Part shown: positions 35,100 to 43,953 of the stretch, piece after piece | Position numbering within the stretch: the stretch's first letter is position 1 | How the letters are laid out: each line of letters begins with the position of its first letter | Assembly: GCA_035297145.1 (NCBI GenBank) | Contig: DATGZN010000077.1 | Span: 209,139 to 273,138, forward strand | Source: QHXW01 sp035297145 | GTDB lineage: Bacteria > Acidobacteriota > Terriglobia > Bryobacterales > Bryobacteraceae | Direction of reading: 5' to 3' | DNA length: 64,000 nucleotides | Position numbers and translations under genes: made by a program | The notes under the pieces: generated by a model | The model's input: the letters and a program-made list of their open reading frames with translations, nothing else | Told to the model about the DNA's origin: nothing | Databases searched by the model: none

Positions 35100-35921
35100 T
35101 CAAAACCCCGCGTAGTAATCGTACCCTCGCTCCGCCCAATAATCCGGCGGACGAGCTTTACTGAACGCGATCCTCCCGATGCGCTTGAGGTTCTTGATGC
35201 CGTACCTGAGCGGAATCACCAGGCGCAGCGGCGCGCCATGCTCGGCGGGGAGCGGCTCGCCGTTCATCTCGTAGCACAGCAGCGTTTGCGGATGCATCGC
35301 CGCCGCCATGTCCAGGCCCACGTAGTAATCCCGATCCGGCGTTTCGAGGCCCACGTAACTGTTCGGATCAATCTGGCCCGGAGCATACTTGGCCACGAAA
35401 TCCTGAAAACGCACGCCGCCCCACTTCAAAATGCGGCTCCATCCCTCGATGCACTTAAGCTCCGTGATCATCTCGATCTTCGGCAAGGTCTGAATGTCCG
35501 CCATCGAGAGGGAAAGCGGTTCCTCGGCGTCCGGAATCCCATCCACCGTCAGCTTCCACTGCGGGTCCGGATCGTCATCCAGACCGACGTTGCCGTTCTG
35601 CCGCGGGCTTTCCACTTCACCCGGACCAAACGTTCGGGCAAGCCGGCTCTGGCTGAAGTAGTCCCGCCAGATCTGTTCGTTCGCCCGCAGCCCGATGCGA
35701 AGCGGCCACTGCACACCTCCGTCCGGCCGCCGCGAATCCAACCACGCCCACGCACCCGCGCCCGCAAGCGTAGCGATTCCGCCCACGAGAAAACTGCGCC
35801 GTGTCTTGTGCGCTATTTCGCGCTCGATGGCGTCGTCATCGTTCGACACCCGCGGACTCGACTCCGCGGGCGAAACCGTCTCCTCCGGCTCAGGCGGCGT
35901 AACTGGCTCTTGCTCGCTCAT
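35100..35921 (-). CDS. Exported molybdopterin oxidoreductase, MsrP/sulfite-oxidase type
   Basis: From ATG 35921 this is a 273-residue protein. After an acidic, proline-rich tail comes a twin-arginine signal (KTRRSFLVGGIATLAGAG). The molybdenum-ligand cysteine is in ELKCIEGWSRILKWGGV, and LETPDRDYYVGLDM and GAPLRLVIPLRYGIKNLK are sulfite-oxidase-fold landmarks. The start overlaps the upstream b-type cytochrome gene as ATGA. MsrP reduces oxidised methionine in the periplasm, using electrons from a membrane cytochrome; the pairing here suggests a similar route. Confidence 0.88.
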   Translation of the reverse strand: MSEQEPVTPPEPEETVSPAESSPRVSNDDDAIEREIAHKTRRSFLVGGIATLAGAGAWAWLDSRRPDGGVQWPLRIGLRANEQIWRDYFSQSRLARTFGPGEVESPRQNGNVGLDDDPDPQWKLTVDGIPDAEEPLSLSMADIQTLPKIEMITELKCIEGWSRILKWGGVRFQDFVAKYAPGQIDPNSYVGLETPDRDYYVGLDMAAAMHPQTLLCYEMNGEPLPAEHGAPLRLVIPLRYGIKNLKRIGRIAFSKARPPDYWAERGYDYYAGF

Positions 35922-36583
35922 TGCCCCGCCTCGTCGGAAACAATCTCGCATCCCGTGACCATCGACCGAAAGTTATTCCAACCCGCGCGAATGACCTGCG
36001 CGATGTGGATCACGAAGAACCCGACGTAGCCTAACACCAGCAGGAAATGCTCGATGCGCGCGGCCGTGTATCCTCCCAGCAGCCAGGTAAGCCAGCCGAA
36101 CTGCACCGATTTCCAGATGGCTAGCCCGGTAACGAGAGATCCAACGCCCATCAGAATGATCCCCGTATAAGCGAACTGTTGCGCTCCGTTGAATTTCCGG
36201 CGCGGAGGGTGGGTCTTGCTCAGGTGGAGATCGTAGAGCGTCACCTGGATGGCTTCCCGCAGCGAATGCCGATTCGGCACCAGATACCGCCACTCGCCGG
36301 AAACTATCGTGTAGACCACGTAAGCTACGCCGTTGATGGCGAACAGCCAGGCAAACGCGAAATGCCACGCCATCCCTTCCGCCAGCCGATGTCCCAGGTG
36401 AAACGCGTTGTAAAACCAGTCGGGAAAGAAATGGAACAACGTAAGGCTGCCGATACCGATACGGTAAACGTCATTGGCCCAGTAGATCCACATCCCGCTC
36501 CAGATCATGATCGCCAGGAGCGGGAAGTTGACCCAATGGAACCAGCGGATGGCCCTGGGATGTTTGGATTCCAGCCGTTTCAC
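35918..36583 (-). CDS. Membrane b-type cytochrome (cytochrome b561/FdnI-like)
   Basis: The 221-residue protein (from GTG 36583) has four main membrane segments. Histidines in RWFHWVNFPLLAIMIWSG, FHLGHRLAEGMAWHFAFAW and RIEHFLLVLGYVGFFVIHIA are good haem ligands. It is translationally coupled to the molybdoenzyme and likely passes quinol electrons to it. An in-frame ATG at 36655 would add 24 polar residues; the start is unsure. Confidence 0.8.
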   Translation of the reverse strand: MKRLESKHPRAIRWFHWVNFPLLAIMIWSGMWIYWANDVYRIGIGSLTLFHFFPDWFYNAFHLGHRLAEGMAWHFAFAWLFAINGVAYVVYTIVSGEWRYLVPNRHSLREAIQVTLYDLHLSKTHPPRRKFNGAQQFAYTGIILMGVGSLVTGLAIWKSVQFGWLTWLLGGYTAARIEHFLLVLGYVGFFVIHIAQVIRAGWNNFRSMVTGCEIVSDEAGQ

Positions 36584-36635
36584 AACTGTTAATTCGCTAC
36601 CGAAGTCCGAAAGGTTACGGACATCAGTGTACCGC

Positions 36636-37475
36636 TCACCTCTTCCAGTTCCCAAATGGGCTCACCTTCGCCCGCCGCGCGTCGCGGATCAGGTCGGGCA
36701 CGCGTTTGCGACGGCGCATCAGTTGTTCCACCATGCGCTCAAACTGGTCCTCTTCGCCCGCCAGCCATTCCGGAGGAATCTGTTTACACGCCTGGTCCAC
36801 TACATCCTCGGGAAAGTGGATCACGCGCTCGAGCCACGGCTCGAATTGATCCAGCGAAGCCACGCCGTCGTAGACTTGTTTGCGCGAGTAAAGGCCCTGG
36901 ATGGGAGAATCGATGAAATTCCATTCCGGTCCGTTGAAGGCGAACCCATGGTCGATCATCATCGCGATGAAACCCATGGTCAGCGGATGGGCCTCGGCAG
37001 CCTGCGGCACCCACTCCCGCACCCGCGCGCGAAAGAACACCGCCTGCCGGCCATCGGCGTTGGATACCCACTTGTCGAACACTAGCGCTCCGAGAAAGTC
37101 CTCGCGGTTCCTTACTTTGTGGAGCAGCGTGTCGGGAACGAAATCATACACTGCCAGTCGCGCCGGATCGCCGGGATACAACGATCCGAACTGCCACCCC
37201 GTGGACACGGGAATCTTGCTTGCTCCGAGCTCGATCGATACGCCCGGATTGTTTTGCAGAAATTCCTCTGTGACTTGGATCACTGCCGCATCCGCGCTGG
37301 AAATCTGCAGATACTTCAGAAAGACCGCGCTCACCAGCTCGTTCACCAGGATCCTGCGATGCTGGGGATTATTTTGAAACTTGACGATGTAATATCGGCC
37401 GTCGCTGGCCTCGAGCAAGTGGGATTGGGCGCCGCCGCGCATTTTGCGAATGTGCCGGCGCGCCGTGATAGGCAT
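36636..37475 (-). CDS. HipA-like kinase domain protein
   Basis: The 279-residue protein resembles the stand-alone HipA-like kinases rather than full HipA toxins. N-terminal GGAQSHLLEASDGRYYIVKF carries the ATP-lysine strand. FLGALVFDKWVSNADGRQAVF holds the catalytic Asp and Asn, and FIAMMIDHGFAF supplies the metal-binding DxG-like motif. No hipB-type DNA-binding gene is adjacent on either side, so it is not a classical toxin pair. Target unknown. Confidence 0.75.
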   Translation of the reverse strand: MPITARRHIRKMRGGAQSHLLEASDGRYYIVKFQNNPQHRRILVNELVSAVFLKYLQISSADAAVIQVTEEFLQNNPGVSIELGASKIPVSTGWQFGSLYPGDPARLAVYDFVPDTLLHKVRNREDFLGALVFDKWVSNADGRQAVFFRARVREWVPQAAEAHPLTMGFIAMMIDHGFAFNGPEWNFIDSPIQGLYSRKQVYDGVASLDQFEPWLERVIHFPEDVVDQACKQIPPEWLAGEEDQFERMVEQLMRRRKRVPDLIRDARRAKVSPFGNWKR

Positions 37476-37528
37476 TGGAAATGCAGTACTCTAGAGAGTT
37501 GTAGCACACCTTGGAGGAGAGCTCCCAA

Positions 37529-37789
37529 ATGGCAAACGAACCAGCAGACCCAGCGGTGGATGGAAGCAGGGCGGAGGGCGCGGAAGGCCGTGGACCGGCG
37601 CGCAGCCGAGACGAGGTTGCCCTCGAATTGATGAAGTTTGTTGCCGTGACCACCGGCTATGGAAAGGGAACGGGCAGCGGCGCGGGCTTCTCCGGAAAGA
37701 CCACACGGTCCCCCGAAGAGTACGCCGATGCCCTGCTTCAGTTGTTCGAGCGCTGTCGCGTCGTCGTGGCCAAAGAGCCGCAAAAGTGA
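37529..37789 (+). CDS. Small hypothetical protein
   Basis: This 86-residue protein starts at ATG 37529 after TTGGAGGAG, a strong ribosome-binding site at slightly long spacing. The first 30 residues are disordered and charged. The rest (DEVALELMKFVAVTTGYGKG, then SPEEYADALLQLFERCRVVV) is helical. No family recognised. Confidence 0.6.
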   Translation: MANEPADPAVDGSRAEGAEGRGPARSRDEVALELMKFVAVTTGYGKGTGSGAGFSGKTTRSPEEYADALLQLFERCRVVVAKEPQK

Positions 37790-37853
37790 GAGCGCCGGGC
37801 AGCTCCGCGGCTTAGTGCGGCTTTCCGCCCGCCTAAAAGATCCGTAGGATTCG

Positions 37854-38312
37854 CTACTTCTTGCGCTTCTTCGCGGCTGCCTTCTTTTTTGGCGCAGCCT
37901 TTTTGGCGGCTTTCTTCGCGGGCTTTTTCGCAGCGGCTTTCTTTGGAGCTGCCTTCTTTGGAGCTGCCTTCTTTGGAGCCGCCTTCTTCGCCGCCTTCTT
38001 CGCGGGAGCTTTCTTCGCGGGAGCCTTTTTCGCTACGGCTTTCTTCTTGGGAGCCGCTTTAGCCTTGGGCTTCGGAGCGGCCTTCTTCGCCGCTGGCGCC
38101 CCGGGAGCCGCCGCAGGCACGGGCTGTTCGCCTACTGGAACACCCACCGGAGGCGCGATGTCTTCGTGGTGCTCTTCGTCTTCCTCTTCGTCTTCGATTT
38201 CGCTGTAGTCGTCCAGCTTGGCCCCTACTTCTGCGTTCTCGTCGTCATCGTAGTCACGAAAGTCGTCCATCTCGTCCTCGTCCCTCGGAGTGAAGTAATA
38301 ACCATGAAACAT
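37854..38312 (-). CDS. Histone-H1-like Lys/Ala-rich protein with acidic head
   Basis: The 152-residue product is strongly two-faced. Residues 1-55 are acidic (MDDFRDYDDDENAEV, EIEDEEEDEEHHED). Residues 75-152 are built from KKAAP/KKAPA repeats, as in histone H1 tails and bacterial H1-like nucleoid proteins. The basic tail should bind DNA or RNA. The acidic head could mask it or bind a partner. The DNA repeat TTTGGAGCTGCCTTC, three copies near 37940-37985, shows recent repeat expansion. Confidence 0.75.
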   Translation of the reverse strand: MFHGYYFTPRDEDEMDDFRDYDDDENAEVGAKLDDYSEIEDEEEDEEHHEDIAPPVGVPVGEQPVPAAAPGAPAAKKAAPKPKAKAAPKKKAVAKKAPAKKAPAKKAAKKAAPKKAAPKKAAPKKAAAKKPAKKAAKKAAPKKKAAAKKRKK

Positions 38313-38450
38313 TCCGACTGCCTCCTGATCCGGTCACGATCAACAGACATAGAATACCTCGTTTTGGTTCGGAGGCAACAGTCAAAAGCAAGAAAAATGC
38401 CAGTAATCCGGGGGTTCAGAACGGAATGCCGGGCAGCGATTCCCGCAGAT

Positions 38451-40112
38451 CTAGTGTTGCGCGCGGGCCAATTTGCCGGAGGTTTGTGGGAACTGGGCGG
38501 CGCGCTGGACTTTGCCTTTCGCATGGGAAGCGCGGTGCACAGGGGCGGTTTTGCGGGCCTTGACGTTGGTGGTGTGCGTCCGCTTCGCAGCTACCGTCCG
38601 TACCGGAACCGCTTCGTGGTACGCCGCTGGAATCAGCAGGTGGTCGCCCACAGCCGGCGTTTGCGAATGCATATTGTTGGCGGCCGCAATGGTACTTGGA
38701 GCCGTGCGGTAGCGCTTGCCAATGCTGGCCAGCGTCTCCCCTGTCTCGACCGTGTGCATGCGCCAGGAAGCGCGGCGCTCGGGAGGGACCATCTGCAGCG
38801 TAGCCCTCAAGTAACTCCCCGTTCCCTTCGGGACATGCAACGCGTAACCTGCTGGTGCCAAACCCTTTAGGAGCGCCGGGTTGAGCTGTTGCAATTCCGC
38901 CTCCGCCGCGTTCGTCAGATCCGAAATCAGCCCCAAATGAGTGGGCGAACTCATTTCAATGCTGTCGTACTCGAGCGGTACATCCGGCACCAGACCTTCC
39001 AGCCCATATGCAGCCGCGTTCTTGCTCATGATGGTCATGGCCAGAATGATCGGCACATAGTTGGTGGTCTCGCGGGGCAGCACGCCGTGAGCGCGCAACT
39101 CGAAGAAGTCTGCATACCCGGTGCGTTCAACGGCCCGCTCGATCACGCCTGGTCCGCAGTCGTACGCCGCCATGGCTAGGTACCAGTCCCCGAACTTCTG
39201 GTATAGGTCACGCAGATGCCTTGCAGCCGCGCGCGTGGCCATTTCGGGATCCAGCCGATCATCCGTGTATCGACTCTGATTGAGGCCGTATTCGTGCCCG
39301 CGCCAAGCCACGAATTGCCACATTCCGGCGGCCGCTTTCCTCGAAATAGCTCTCGGCAGGAAGCCCGACTCGGCTTGCGCTAAGTGAATCAGCTCCTGCG
39401 GGACGCCCTCTTCGTCCAGAATCCGCTGCACCAGAGGACGGTAACGGCCTGCCCGGCGCAACCCGGAAATCAAAGTGTTCTTGCCTCGGCCCGAGAAGTA
39501 GTGTACGTACCCTAGAACCGTATCGTTCACCGTCAGGGGAAGCTGCGAAACCGTGGCCTGAACCTCGTCCCGCACTTTGGTCTTGAGCTTCGGATCGACC
39601 GGGAAGGTCATCTGCAGAATGTCTTCAAGGGGTGCTTTGTCGTACTCCGGCTCTTCTACGCTAGCGGCGCTCCCCAGGCCCGACAGGTCATACCGATGGA
39701 TCTCGTCCACCATTTGCTCCAGCTTCGATTCGTAAAGCCCACGGTCCGACGGCGAGTCGGAAGCCTCCAACATCAGGTCAACGGCCTGATCGAACTCGCT
39801 ACGGGCGCGCGCCAGCTCTTTCTCCTGGTAGTATTTCTTTCCCTGCTGGAAGTGCTCCTGCGCCTTTTCGACGAACAAATCTGAATTCGAGGGCGGCAAT
39901 TTTATCGCACCTGAAATCAAGTTGGGAACATCACTTAAGAAGAGACTAGGAGGAGCAGTGGGGGGTTCGGCCAGCGCGGCGTCCAGCGCAGGCGCACCTG
40001 CGTGCGGGGCCGGGGGAAGAAACGCATTCTGGAACCGCTGCTGCTGAGGGCTAATGCCGCAACTGCAAAGGGCAAGCACCAGCAACAGTAGAGCTACGGA
40101 GCGATAGGCCAA
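38451..40112 (-). CDS. Membrane-bound lytic transglycosylase, MltD-like
   Basis: This enzyme cleaves peptidoglycan glycan strands. The 553 residues begin with a lipoprotein signal (LLLLVLALCSCGIS, lipobox cysteine near residue 18). An N-terminal helical part follows, then the SLT domain with catalytic glutamate in IHLAQAESGFLPRAIS and the AAGMWQF and MAAYDCGPG signatures. A LysM motif (MHTVETGETLASIGKRYRTA) binds glycan near residue 460. The C-terminal 70 residues are basic and disordered. Confidence 0.92.
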   Translation of the reverse strand: MAYRSVALLLLVLALCSCGISPQQQRFQNAFLPPAPHAGAPALDAALAEPPTAPPSLFLSDVPNLISGAIKLPPSNSDLFVEKAQEHFQQGKKYYQEKELARARSEFDQAVDLMLEASDSPSDRGLYESKLEQMVDEIHRYDLSGLGSAASVEEPEYDKAPLEDILQMTFPVDPKLKTKVRDEVQATVSQLPLTVNDTVLGYVHYFSGRGKNTLISGLRRAGRYRPLVQRILDEEGVPQELIHLAQAESGFLPRAISRKAAAGMWQFVAWRGHEYGLNQSRYTDDRLDPEMATRAAARHLRDLYQKFGDWYLAMAAYDCGPGVIERAVERTGYADFFELRAHGVLPRETTNYVPIILAMTIMSKNAAAYGLEGLVPDVPLEYDSIEMSSPTHLGLISDLTNAAEAELQQLNPALLKGLAPAGYALHVPKGTGSYLRATLQMVPPERRASWRMHTVETGETLASIGKRYRTAPSTIAAANNMHSQTPAVGDHLLIPAAYHEAVPVRTVAAKRTHTTNVKARKTAPVHRASHAKGKVQRAAQFPQTSGKLARAQH

Positions 40113-40205
40113 AAGTGAACCTCGATCAAAAAATCAACCGCAACTACTAAGAACTACTTCGGCTACTTCGGTCAAGGCGCTTAGGCTTCCGCGCGCAAAC
40201 CTTGC

Positions 40206-40234
40206 ACTCTATAACGAACGGCCTAGCGTGTCAA
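40206..40234 (-). promoter_or_regulatory. Sigma70-type promoter of the mltD-like gene
   Basis: On the minus strand TTGACA (40234-40229) and TAGAGT (40211-40206) are separated by 17 bases. A transcript would start near 40200 and carry an untranslated leader of about 90 bases. A short inverted repeat GGTCG-CTTT-CGACC lies upstream around 40291-40304. Confidence 0.5.
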
Positions 40235-40360
40235 CCGGGTTTCCGCCGGTTGGACACAACCATAATGTAACAAATTATACCCCATAACCAGGTCGCTTTC
40301 GACCGGGTGAGGATGCTAAGGGTCCTATTACCAATTAAGTCCTTTATAATCTGTACAGTA

Positions 40361-42457
40361 CTACTCCTCTTCTTCCTCTTCACCGGTCTTGGCGGCCTTA
40401 GCCGCGGCGATGATCTTCTCGGCCTGCAGCGAGGGCACGAAGTCGTAGTGATCGTACTCCATGGTGAAGGAAGCTCGCCCCTGAGTCATTGAGGTCAAGT
40501 CGTTCTGGTAATTCAACATCTCGGCCATCGGGACCTTGGCGCGGATAATTTGCGTGCTGCCCTTCGTATCCATACCTGCGACGCGCCCTCTGCGGCTGTT
40601 CAGATCGCCCATCAAATCGCCGGCGTACTCAACCGGCGCCTGGATTTCAACATTCATAATGGGTTCCAGCAAGGCGGGTTTGGCCTCCGCCATGGCATTC
40701 TTGAAGGCCTTACGCGCGGCAAGTTTAAACGACAACTCCGAAGAATCCACGTCGTGGTACGAGCCGTCGTAGAGTACCACCCGGAAATCGACCATGGGGT
40801 AGCCCGCCAGGAAGCCGTTCTGGGCCGTTTCGATTATTCCTTTTTCCACAGCGGGAATATAGTTTTTGGGAATCGAGCCACCGAAAATCTCGTTCACGAA
40901 CTCGAACTGGGCGCCGCGCGGCAAGGGCTCCATGCGAATCCAGCAGTCGCCGAACTGACCATGTCCGCCGGTCTGCTTCTTGTGCCGGCCCTGGACGTCG
41001 GCTTTGCCGCGGATAGTTTCGCGATAAGGGATTTTCGGCGCTTTGAGCGCAACGTCTACGCCGTAGCGCCTTTTCAGCCGGCTGACGACGATCTCGACAT
41101 GCTGCTGCCCGCTACCGCCGAGCAGAAATTCCTTGGTTTGCGGATCGCGAAAGAAGCGCAGCGACTGGTCCTCTTCGAGAATACGGTGGATGGCGTTTCC
41201 CATCCGGTCCTCGTCCTGGCGCGACTTAGCTTCGATGGCGAATGCGATGGAGGGTTCGGGAAGCTTTACGGCTGGATATTCGACTGGGGAGCCTTTGTCG
41301 GCAAGCGTGTCGCCGGTCAGCGTGTCTTTCAGTTTGGCCACGGCCCCGATATCCCCGGCGTGCAGGTCGGTTACAGGCGTCAGTGTTTTGCCTAATGCGC
41401 ACGAGATGTGCGACAGGCGCTCGGCGCTGCCCCGCTGCACATTGTGCAGATTGGCGTCGTTCTTTAGAACGCCTGAGTAGACCTTAAAGAAAGTGATGCG
41501 TCCGGCGAACGGATCAGCGGTGGTTTTGAATACAAAAGCGGACACCGGTTCGGCGTCTCCGATCTTGCGCTCGACTTCGTTGCCGTTCTGCCTGGCCTCG
41601 ACAGTCCCGCGATCCGTGGGCGCAGGCAGATTATCGACGATGAAGTTCAAAATCTGATCCGAGCCAATGTTATGCAGGGCGGAGGCACAGAGCACCGGGA
41701 ACAGGCGCCGCTCGCGGAGAGCGGTATTGAGGCCATCGAGGATGTGCTCGACAGGGAGGGTACCTTTATCGAAAAACTCCTCCAAGAGTGCATCATTGCC
41801 TTCAGCCACCATTTCCACCAGGACTTCGTGGGCTTTCTGGGCGGCATCCGCCATGTCGGCGGGTATGTCGGTCTCCTGGCCCTTGCCGTCGGCATCCAGC
41901 TTGTAGCTATACGCCTTCATGCGCACCAGGTCCACGACACCTTTGAACTCCCGCTCGGCGCCCCAGGGAAGCTGCACGGGAATCGCGGTTCGGCCGAAGA
42001 AGGACTGGATGCTCTCGAGTGTCCGCTGGAAGCTGGCGCGTTCGCGTTCGAGTTTGTTGATGACCAGAGCCCGGGGAAGGTTGAATTCGTTGGAGAACTC
42101 CCAGACCTTTTCGGTCTGTACTTCGACTCCGGCAACCGCGTCGACCACAACCAGCACCGAATCCGCGGCGGCGAGCGAAGCACGCGTGTCGTTCAGAAAG
42201 ATGTTGTAGCCGGGTGTATCGAGGAAATTGATCTTGTTTTTCTTCCACTCGGCATACGCCAAGGAGGTGGAAATGCTGATTTTGCGCTGGATCTCCTCCT
42301 CGTCGAAGTCGGTTACGGTATTGCCTTCATCGACCTTGGTGAGGCGGCTAGTGGCGCCCGCCGTGAACAGCAGGGCGGAGGTGAGCGAGGTCTTGCCGGA
42401 ATCGCCGTGGCCCACCACACCAACGTTCCGGATGTCCTTGCCTTCGTAGGTTTTCAA
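40361..42457 (-). CDS. Elongation factor G paralogue (EF-G-like GTPase)
   Basis: The 698-residue protein has all EF-G domains, but its G motifs differ from canonical EF-G. G1 is GHGDSGKTS, G3 is DTPGY instead of DTPGH, and G4 is NKLE instead of NKxD. This pattern marks the EF-G-like paralogue group found in many bacteria next to a true fusA, whose function is unsettled. TTG 42457 is the likely start: GGGAG precedes it and it gives the usual LKTYEGKDIRNVGVVGHGD opening. The usual fusA partners (rpsL, rpsG, tuf) are absent here. Confidence 0.9.
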   Translation of the reverse strand: MKTYEGKDIRNVGVVGHGDSGKTSLTSALLFTAGATSRLTKVDEGNTVTDFDEEEIQRKISISTSLAYAEWKKNKINFLDTPGYNIFLNDTRASLAAADSVLVVVDAVAGVEVQTEKVWEFSNEFNLPRALVINKLERERASFQRTLESIQSFFGRTAIPVQLPWGAEREFKGVVDLVRMKAYSYKLDADGKGQETDIPADMADAAQKAHEVLVEMVAEGNDALLEEFFDKGTLPVEHILDGLNTALRERRLFPVLCASALHNIGSDQILNFIVDNLPAPTDRGTVEARQNGNEVERKIGDAEPVSAFVFKTTADPFAGRITFFKVYSGVLKNDANLHNVQRGSAERLSHISCALGKTLTPVTDLHAGDIGAVAKLKDTLTGDTLADKGSPVEYPAVKLPEPSIAFAIEAKSRQDEDRMGNAIHRILEEDQSLRFFRDPQTKEFLLGGSGQQHVEIVVSRLKRRYGVDVALKAPKIPYRETIRGKADVQGRHKKQTGGHGQFGDCWIRMEPLPRGAQFEFVNEIFGGSIPKNYIPAVEKGIIETAQNGFLAGYPMVDFRVVLYDGSYHDVDSSELSFKLAARKAFKNAMAEAKPALLEPIMNVEIQAPVEYAGDLMGDLNSRRGRVAGMDTKGSTQIIRAKVPMAEMLNYQNDLTSMTQGRASFTMEYDHYDFVPSLQAEKIIAAAKAAKTGEEEEEE

Positions 42458-42619
42458 GGGATGACTCCCGATTATTGAGGATGTTGAAAACCGGATCTTA
42501 ACACAACTAACGGCGGGCGGCGGTCGCAGCCAAAGACAAAAGGCAAAAGGCAAAAGTGCCCCGGCACGCGCGGCTATTTCCAGCGGCGCTGTTTTGTGGC
42601 ATACTTCCCTAAAGCTTTT

Positions 42620-43735
42620 ATGGGAATCCTGACTGAATGGCTCACCGCTTTCCGGCTGAAGATTCGCGCCCTACTCTTCCGTCGCAAACTCGACCGTGAC
42701 CTCCAGGACGAACTCCAGTTTCACCTCGACCAGAGGGAGCGGAAGACCCAGGCGTCCGGCACACAAGCGGCGGCCTTCGGCAACCCGACGGCCCTCAAAG
42801 AGCGGTCGCGTGACCTGTGGACGTTCGTTACGCTGGAAACGACGGCGCGCGACGTGCGCTTCGGCGCGCGCATGCTCCGCAAGAACGCCGGCTTCACGGC
42901 CGCCGCTGTCGCGACATTAGCGCTGGGCATCGGCGCCAACACGGCCATTTTCAGTGTCGTGCGCGCTGTGCTGTTTAACAGTCTTCCGTATCCAAACCTC
43001 GACCGCCTTGTGGTGCTGCACGAAGCTCTGCCGAAAACTTTCCTCAACGTATCGTGGCCCGATTTCGTCGATTGGCGCGCGCAGAATCATGCGTTCGATC
43101 AGATTGCCGCCTTCGCGCCGAATGGGATCACGGTCACCGGAGGTGACGAGCCGGACATCGTCCCCGGCGCGCTGGTCTCGCCGGAAATCTTCCCCTTGCT
43201 CGGCGCTCAACCGATGCTCGGCCGCTTGTTTGTTGCGGAGGACGACCAGCCGTCCTCGGCGCAAACGGCCATCGTCAGCTAGAGTTCTGGCAAAGCCGGC
43301 TAAGGTCTGACGCCGGAATCGTCGGCCAGAGCATCCTGCAGGACAAGTTTCCGGTGACGGTCGTGGGCGTACTCTCCCCGGGATTCCGGTTTCCGACCGG
43401 TAAAGTGGATATCTATAATCCCATCGGTTTGCGCAGTGCAAGTCCGGATTATCAGGATCGCGGCAATCACCCAGGCATCTCGGTTTTCGCGCGCCTCCGG
43501 CCCGGCATGACCATTCACCAGGCCGAGACCGATATGGCTGCGATCATGCGACGTCTCGGCGCAGCCGATCCCAAGTCAGATGCGAACGAACGGGCGATTC
43601 TCACTCCGATGTTCAGGGAGTTTCTGGGAGACTTGCAGGGGACGTTGACGTTGCTCGCCGGGGCCGCGGCCCTGGTGCTTCTGCTGGCGTGCGCCAATGT
43701 CGCGAATTTACTACTCGCGCGTGCAATTCACTAGT
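42620..43735 (+). pseudogene. Broken MacB-like permease gene (acidobacterial type)
   Basis: The frame starts MGILTEWLTAFRLKIRALLF with the cytoplasmic head (LDRDLQDELQFHLD) and first helix (LALGIGANTAIFSVVRAVLF) of the acidobacterial MacB/FtsX-like permeases. A stop arises near 43282. Inserting one base at about 43280 restores YEFWQSRL and joins the next frame, VTVVGVLSPGFRFP, which runs to LACANVANLLLARA. The gene then ends, lacking the C-terminal half. One frameshift plus a 3' deletion make it a pseudogene; the frameshift alone could be a sequence error. Confidence 0.8.
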
Positions 43736-43939
43736 GTGCTCACACCGGAGGAAATTCTTGCGGAGCTCGAATCAGCGGAAGCGCGTGATGTGGCTAAAGC
43801 TTTTCTGAGTGATGAAGAGTACAAGCAAGCCCAACCTCCAGTGCGTGAAGCCGTAGACCGCTTCCGGCAATGGATGCAGAACAATCTCCGCCTTGGCCGT
43901 CAGCGCCCGGTTTCTCGTCGGCTCGCTCGCGTGCGGTAA
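43736..43939 (+). CDS. Small hypothetical frame after the broken permease
   Basis: From GTG 43736 the frame reads VLTPEEILAELESAEARDVA and so on for 67 residues, helical and charged until an arginine-rich end. It begins exactly where permease similarity stops, so it may be a fragment brought in by the deletion. No family recognised, no ribosome-binding site. Confidence 0.3.
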   Translation: MLTPEEILAELESAEARDVAKAFLSDEEYKQAQPPVREAVDRFRQWMQNNLRLGRQRPVSRRLARVR

Positions 43940-43953
43940 GCGTACCACTGGCT

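Noticed and set aside
37930..38060. Regularly spaced short repeats resembling a CRISPR
   Set aside because: They encode the KKAAP repeats of the H1-like protein and have no spacers.
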